This document shows, one piece after another, positions 34,654-37,824 of a stretch of DNA of 37,824 nucleotides. Position numbers and translations under genes: made by a program. The stretch lies in contig JAPKFB010000048.1 in the NCBI GenBank assembly GCA_028821775.1, positions 1 to 37,824 of the forward strand, given 5' to 3'. Source of the DNA: Roseibacillus sp. (GTDB taxonomy: Bacteria; Verrucomicrobiota; Verrucomicrobiia; Verrucomicrobiales; Akkermansiaceae). Position 1 is the stretch's first letter. The number at the start of each line of letters is the position of its first letter. Below the pieces are notes generated by a model that was not told the DNA's origin, searched no databases, and saw nothing but the letters and a program-made list of their open reading frames with translations.

Positions 34654-35718
34654 CTAGTCCTGAAACACCACCACATCCTGCGACTGCACATCGAGCACCA
34701 GCCCCTTCCCTCCTGGCTGCAGCACCTTGCGGGGATTCATCTCCGTGACCTGCACTTCCACCCCGGTCACCGTTCTCACTCGATACTGGATCAAGTTCCC
34801 CAGGTAGGTCGTCTCCAGGATCACTCCCTGCGAATCATCATTGGTCTCAGAAAGACCAATTGCTTCCGGCCGCACCGACACCGTCGCCCGGTCGCCCTTC
34901 TTCGGACTCCAGTCCCGCGCCGTCATTCTCCCGGCAAACTCACCAGCTTCCGTCTCAACCGTCACCATCCCCTCCTCCTCACCATTCACTGTGCCCTTCA
35001 ACAGATTCGTCTCTCCGATGAAGGAGGCCACATAGGCCGTCGCCGGGTCGCGATAGATTTCCTCTGGAGTCCCGATCTGCTCAACGTGCCCGTTGTTCAT
35101 CACCGCCATGCGATCCGCCATCGAAAGAGCCTCGGCCTGATCATGGGTCACATAGACCCCGGTCAATCCGTTCTCCTTCACGATACGCCGGATTTCCGAC
35201 CGCATTTCGAGCCGCAGTTGGGCGTCCAGATTGGAAAGCGGCTCATCGAGCAAGAGGCACTTCGGTCGCACCACCAAGGCGCGCGCCAGCGAGACCCGCT
35301 GTTGCTGCCCACCCGACATCTGATCAATTCCACGATTCTCAAAACCAACCAACTTCACCATCTCCAGAACTTCCTGCACCCGTTGCTCGATCTCTCCCTT
35401 GGACACTTTCCGCTCCTCCAGACCAAAGGCGATATTCTGTCCAACCGTCATATGCGGCCAGAGCGCATAACTCTGAAACACCATCGCAGCTTCACGCTTG
35501 TGAGTAGGCCGCTCTGTAACGTCTTCTCCATCGAAGAGCACTCGCCCGGAGGTCGGCGTTTCCAATCCCGCGAGGCAACGCAACAGGGTGGTCTTTCCGC
35601 AACCACTCCCTCCCAACAAAAAAAAGAGTTCCCCGGGCCCGATCCCGATCGTCACATCATTCAAGGCCCGGATCGCTCCAAAGTCTTTTACAATCGATTC
35701 CGCTCGGATGGCATCCAT
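34654..35718 (-). CDS. ABC transporter ATP-binding protein, FbpC/PotA type with TOBE domain
   Basis: This is a 354-residue cytoplasmic ATPase. Walker A is G36-GSGCGKT-43, the Q-loop is MVFQSYALWPHMTV, the signature is MSGGQQQRV (134-142), Walker B is CLLLDEPLSNLDAQ (154-167) and H192 is the switch histidine (VTHDQAEALSMADR). Residues about 235-350 form the TOBE domain (SVRPEAIGL, TYLGNLIQYRV). The family is the ferric iron/polyamine/sugar group; with the fused permease and COG1840-type receptor encoded downstream, an FbpABC-type importer is the best call. The ATG at 35718 has no Shine-Dalgarno sequence; heptad repeats begin one base upstream of it. Confidence 0.94.
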   Translation of the reverse strand: MDAIRAESIVKDFGAIRALNDVTIGIGPGELFFLLGGSGCGKTTLLRCLAGLETPTSGRVLFDGEDVTERPTHKREAAMVFQSYALWPHMTVGQNIAFGLEERKVSKGEIEQRVQEVLEMVKLVGFENRGIDQMSGGQQQRVSLARALVVRPKCLLLDEPLSNLDAQLRLEMRSEIRRIVKENGLTGVYVTHDQAEALSMADRMAVMNNGHVEQIGTPEEIYRDPATAYVASFIGETNLLKGTVNGEEEGMVTVETEAGEFAGRMTARDWSPKKGDRATVSVRPEAIGLSETNDDSQGVILETTYLGNLIQYRVRTVTGVEVQVTEMNPRKVLQPGGKGLVLDVQSQDVVVFQD

Positions 35719-35719
35719 C

Positions 35720-35754
35720 AGTACTCAGTGGTCGGTGGTCAGTAGTCCGTGGTC
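35720..35754. repeat. Tandem heptad repeats, five copies
   Basis: Five 7-mers stand in a row: AGTACTC, AGTGGTC, GGTGGTC, AGTAGTC, CGTGGTC. They occupy the space directly upstream of the ATPase start codon, where a ribosome site would be. Degenerate AGTGGTC-type heptads resemble short tandemly repeated repetitive sequences known from cyanobacteria and often seen in Planctomycetes-like genomes. Confidence 0.6.
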
Positions 35755-35775
35755 CACTGCTCATGACAAGTTCAA

Positions 35776-35787
35776 TCCGGCGCCGGA
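35776..35787. promoter_or_regulatory. 12-bp perfect palindrome, operator-like
   Basis: TCCGGCGCCGGA is a perfect palindrome 58 bp upstream of the ATPase ATG. Its GC-rich core is unlike the AT-rich Fur box, so it does not support iron-Fur control. It may bind another dimeric regulator or be chance in GC-rich DNA. Confidence 0.25.
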
Positions 35788-35842
35788 CCCTCCCAGAATC
35801 CCCCGCGGAAGCCAATTGAGGCGAACTGAAGGGCTCCAATAG

Positions 35843-35947
35843 AAACGAAACGTGCTCGCGGGCGATCGCCGTTGACAGGGGGGAGCGGTTTCCATCGTGG
35901 TGAAATGCCCCCTCAGGACCAGATCCCCTACACAGCACGTTTCGTTT
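35843..35947. repeat. 105-bp element bounded by 14-bp perfect inverted repeats
   Basis: AAACGAAACGTGCT at 35843-35856 is repeated inverted, without mismatch, at 35934-35947. Inside, AGGGGG pairs with CCCCCT and encloses GTTTC/GAAAT, and a separate GGCGATCGCC palindrome lies near the left arm. As RNA this would be a long basal stem with two inner stems. As DNA it has the form of a MITE-like element. I see no target duplication and no coding sequence in it. It lies in the 390-bp region between the importer operon and the divergent EF-hand/C25 gene. Confidence 0.6.
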
Positions 35948-36046
35948 TATCTTGGAGAGACCGTCGGATTTCGAAAGTCTCTTGGGCTCCTTTCCCATGA
36001 TTTTCCTGTCTTAATTCTGACGCCTCCTTGACTCCATTTCATCCCT

Positions 36047-36058
36047 CGAGGATCCTCG
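36047..36058. promoter_or_regulatory. 12-bp perfect palindrome upstream of the EF-hand/C25 gene
   Basis: CGAGGATCCTCG is a perfect palindrome 50 bp before the ATG at 36109. It may be an operator or the base of a leader hairpin. No matching copy was noticed elsewhere in the window. Confidence 0.25.
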
Positions 36059-36074
36059 GAAAGCAAATCCATGA

Positions 36075-36097
36075 AACACCACGCCTTTCGCGGTGTT
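36075..36097 (+). promoter_or_regulatory. Leader hairpin just before the EF-hand/C25 gene
   Basis: AACACCACG pairs with CGCGGTGTT at eight of nine positions around the loop CCTTT. It ends 11 bases before the ATG at 36109, close enough to affect ribosome access. Confidence 0.35.
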
Positions 36098-36108
36098 CCC
36101 TCTCCATC

Positions 36109-37674
36109 ATGAAGGCGTATCTCGCTCTCACCCTCTTCACCGCCGGCCTCGCCCTGGCCCAGCAGAGCGGCGGCCCACCCTCAGTCACGGACCTGGTCGC
36201 GGAACTCGACCAGAACGAGGACGGAAAAATCTCGAAGGAGGAGGCGGACGGCTCGGCCCGTGGAAAGCGGCAGTTTGCGAGGTGGGACAGAGATCAGGAC
36301 GGCTTCGCGACGCGCGACGAGATCATCGCGATGCGTCGCAAGTCCGGGATCGATGCGGAAGGAAACCGCATCGCGGGGCGCAGAGGCCGCGAGCAATCCC
36401 CCGCCAAGCTCACCATTCCTGCCATCGCCGACATTACCCGGGTCGGCGATGGCGTGCGCCCGACCAGACAGGAGATGCAGTGGTCTCTCTCGATTGTGAA
36501 GACCGAGTCGCACCCCGTGGCGAAGTCCGGCTATCTCATTGTGACCGATCACCGGTCCGAAGACTACCTCACTCCCCTGCACCTCCTCGCCAAACATCGC
36601 AAGGGCACCGTCATGATCGTGAAGGACCTCGCGACCGTTCATTCCCGCCAGGAGGATTGGGACCGGCTCTCGTCGCACCTGCAGAAAGTGCATCCCCGCT
36701 TCGTCGCGATCGCTCCCCGCCTCGAATCCTACCGAGAAAAGATGCTGATCGGAATGTGGAAACTGCTCAGCACCCTCGATGACGACCCGGAACTCGACGT
36801 CTTCCCGGGGCTCCTCGTCGCGCCCGACCTACCTTCGTTCGAAAAGCTCATCACCAGCTCGATGGACTACAAGCCACGCTCCAGCGAGAACTTCCAGGTG
36901 TTTGCGCAGTGTCACTTCACCGACAACTCGGCCGGCGGGATCAAGTCGCTGCAGAAGGTCGGCATCCTTCGCAAGCACTTTGCGAAACACGGCCATGAAA
37001 CCTCCAGCCTCATCGTCGCGGCTCCAAAAGTCCGGGAGGAACGACCCCTCAAAGGCGACGACATCCTCTATGCCGTCCCGAAGCGACGCCTCCTCCAATT
37101 GTTTCCGGACGAAGCTCGCGAGTCCCTCGCGAAATCCGCGCTCCTCGTCATGTTCGGGCACGGCAGCACCGGGATGTCGTGCGGCTTCAGCGTCGATGCC
37201 TTCCACGGGATCGATCTCTCCAACAAAGTCGTCATGGCGGGTTCCTGCTGGTCGGGCGCTCCCACGAAACTCGACTTTCCCATGCCGCGACGCGATGCCG
37301 CCGGCACCGAACTCAAGGACAACAGGGAGCGCTTCCTGATGCGCGCCATCGAAAACGGCGCGCTTGTTTCCTTCGGCCACATGCGGCTCAACCAAGGCTT
37401 CTCCACCCTCTACCCGGTCCTTGAATCCTGGACCGAGGGAAAGACGGTTGGCGAAGCCTACCAACGGCTCATGAACGCCCTCTTCCGCGCCGAGAAAAAG
37501 AGCCGCCTCGACGAAATCCTCGCCCTTGATCCTTCCGATCTCCAGCAGCCCGGGGAAAACCGCCGCAGCCCCGCCATCCCAGGCAACCGCCTCCTCTACG
37601 TCATCATCGGCGACCCGGCCCTGCAGCCCTTTGAACGCCTCACGGCCCTCGCACACGTCCCAAAGCACCGTTAG
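36109..37674 (+). CDS. Secreted EF-hand protein with gingipain/caspase-like (peptidase C25-type) domain
   Basis: This is a 521-residue protein from the ATG at 36109, which starts a clean signal peptide (MKAYLALTLFTAGLALAQ). Two complete 12-residue EF-hand loops follow: D34-QNEDGKISKE-E45 and D60-RDQDGFATRD-E71. The rest matches the C25 plan by eye: SGYLIVTDHRSEDYLTPLHL and GTVMIVKDL (compare lvIvTs..f..al.pLa.wk..kG..v.vv), a DDPELDVFPGLLVAPDLP strand, then VMFGHGSTGMSCG with H351 and VVMAGSCWSGA with C380, the expected His/Cys pair 29 residues apart, and YVIIGDPALQPF near the end as in C25 proteins. It is likely a calcium-responsive Cys protease outside the cytoplasm. No T9SS-type C-terminal domain, propeptide or immunoglobulin-like tail is evident. 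It is divergent from the FbpABC-type operon. The protease call rests on motif reading only. Confidence 0.72.
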   Translation: MKAYLALTLFTAGLALAQQSGGPPSVTDLVAELDQNEDGKISKEEADGSARGKRQFARWDRDQDGFATRDEIIAMRRKSGIDAEGNRIAGRRGREQSPAKLTIPAIADITRVGDGVRPTRQEMQWSLSIVKTESHPVAKSGYLIVTDHRSEDYLTPLHLLAKHRKGTVMIVKDLATVHSRQEDWDRLSSHLQKVHPRFVAIAPRLESYREKMLIGMWKLLSTLDDDPELDVFPGLLVAPDLPSFEKLITSSMDYKPRSSENFQVFAQCHFTDNSAGGIKSLQKVGILRKHFAKHGHETSSLIVAAPKVREERPLKGDDILYAVPKRRLLQLFPDEARESLAKSALLVMFGHGSTGMSCGFSVDAFHGIDLSNKVVMAGSCWSGAPTKLDFPMPRRDAAGTELKDNRERFLMRAIENGALVSFGHMRLNQGFSTLYPVLESWTEGKTVGEAYQRLMNALFRAEKKSRLDEILALDPSDLQQPGENRRSPAIPGNRLLYVIIGDPALQPFERLTALAHVPKHR

Positions 37675-37698
37675 CAGTAGATCGCACTCACCTTCTCC

Positions 37699-37721
37699 GG
37701 CTCCTCTACCTCCAGGGAGCC
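37699..37721 (+). terminator. Candidate terminator after the EF-hand/C25 gene
   Basis: GGCTCC and GGAGCC form a six-pair stem with an 11-base loop, 24 bases after the stop. No T-run follows. Confidence 0.4.
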
Positions 37722-37824
37722 CGGCCTGGAAAGGGAATGACTTGCTGACGTCTTCCCCAAAAACTGGACTACGGACTGCTCGAGTATTTTCGGGCTCGAC
37801 GACTGGATCCTCGGCTATCTGGGC

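Noticed and set aside
35856..35875. GGCGATCGCC palindrome resembling the cyanobacterial HIP1 octamer
   Set aside because: A single copy inside the inverted-repeat element; no enrichment seen in the window, so no HIP1-like system is claimed.
37738..37824. Right-edge plus-strand frame reading SIFGLDDWILGYLG, slightly like the start of a DedA-family membrane protein
   Set aside because: No start codon in frame and only about 28 codons before the window ends; too little to call. The next genomic segment would settle it.
1..37824. CRISPR arrays, tRNA or rRNA genes, insertion sequences, phage genes
   Set aside because: None seen: no regularly spaced repeats, no cloverleaf or rRNA-like sequence, and no transposase, integrase or phage motif in any frame I read.

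Overview
The window looks like a chromosomal segment of a Verrucomicrobiae-type bacterium (Verrucomicrobiales or a close relative). This rests on gene content: a DUF1549/DUF1553 cytochrome-like protein paired with a Tat-type DUF1501 protein, giant secreted lamin-tail (LTD)/CotH proteins with a shared C-terminal module, a Cys-type sulfatase, a sialate O-acetylesterase, and a very large secreted PQQ-type beta-propeller. Base composition is GC-rich and many genes lack a clear Shine-Dalgarno sequence. No rRNA, tRNA, CRISPR array, insertion sequence or phage gene was seen.

Layout. Positions 1-5155 (minus strand) hold the start of a sialate O-acetylesterase gene cut by the window edge, then in transcription order a YdjY-domain protein, the DUF1549/DUF1553 protein and the DUF1501 protein, probably one operon. 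Positions 5156-6060 are a gene-poor stretch with hairpins, a possible leader peptide and a decayed fusion of a CheB/CheR-type protein with the C-terminal helix-turn-helix of a sigma-54 activator. Positions 6061-15255 hold two giant minus-strand secreted LTD/CotH-kinase-like proteins. Next to them, on the plus strand, lies a broken C-terminal piece of a third LTD protein (15320-16109) and a second possible relic (16116-16366).

Positions 16412-22164 are a complete five-gene Opp/Dpp peptide importer: lipoprotein receptor, two permeases and two ATPases. It converges on a sulfatase gene (22190-23641). An L-serine dehydratase gene (23765-25387) is divergent from an EamA-type exporter gene (25504-26397), and the region between them carries a 21-bp-spaced direct repeat and a hairpin. 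Peptide import, serine deamination and a DMT exporter fit an amino-acid catabolism theme, but that link is inference.

Positions 26461-31098 encode a 1545-residue secreted beta-propeller protein with a Rossmann/methyltransferase-like insert. Positions 31335-35718 (minus) are an FbpABC-type ABC importer in the order ATPase, binding protein, fused permease, with a possible 46-codon gene between ATPase and binding protein. The 390-bp region 35719-36108 is unusually structured: heptad tandem repeats, palindromes and a 105-bp element bounded by 14-bp perfect inverted repeats. It separates the importer from a plus-strand gene (36109-37674) for a secreted EF-hand protein fused to a gingipain/caspase-like (peptidase C25-type) domain.

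The items I rate most worth following up are the EF-hand/C25-like protein, the propeller with its inserted methyltransferase-like domain, the LTD/CotH proteins and the 105-bp inverted-repeat element. All calls come from reading the sequence; no database search or folding program was run.
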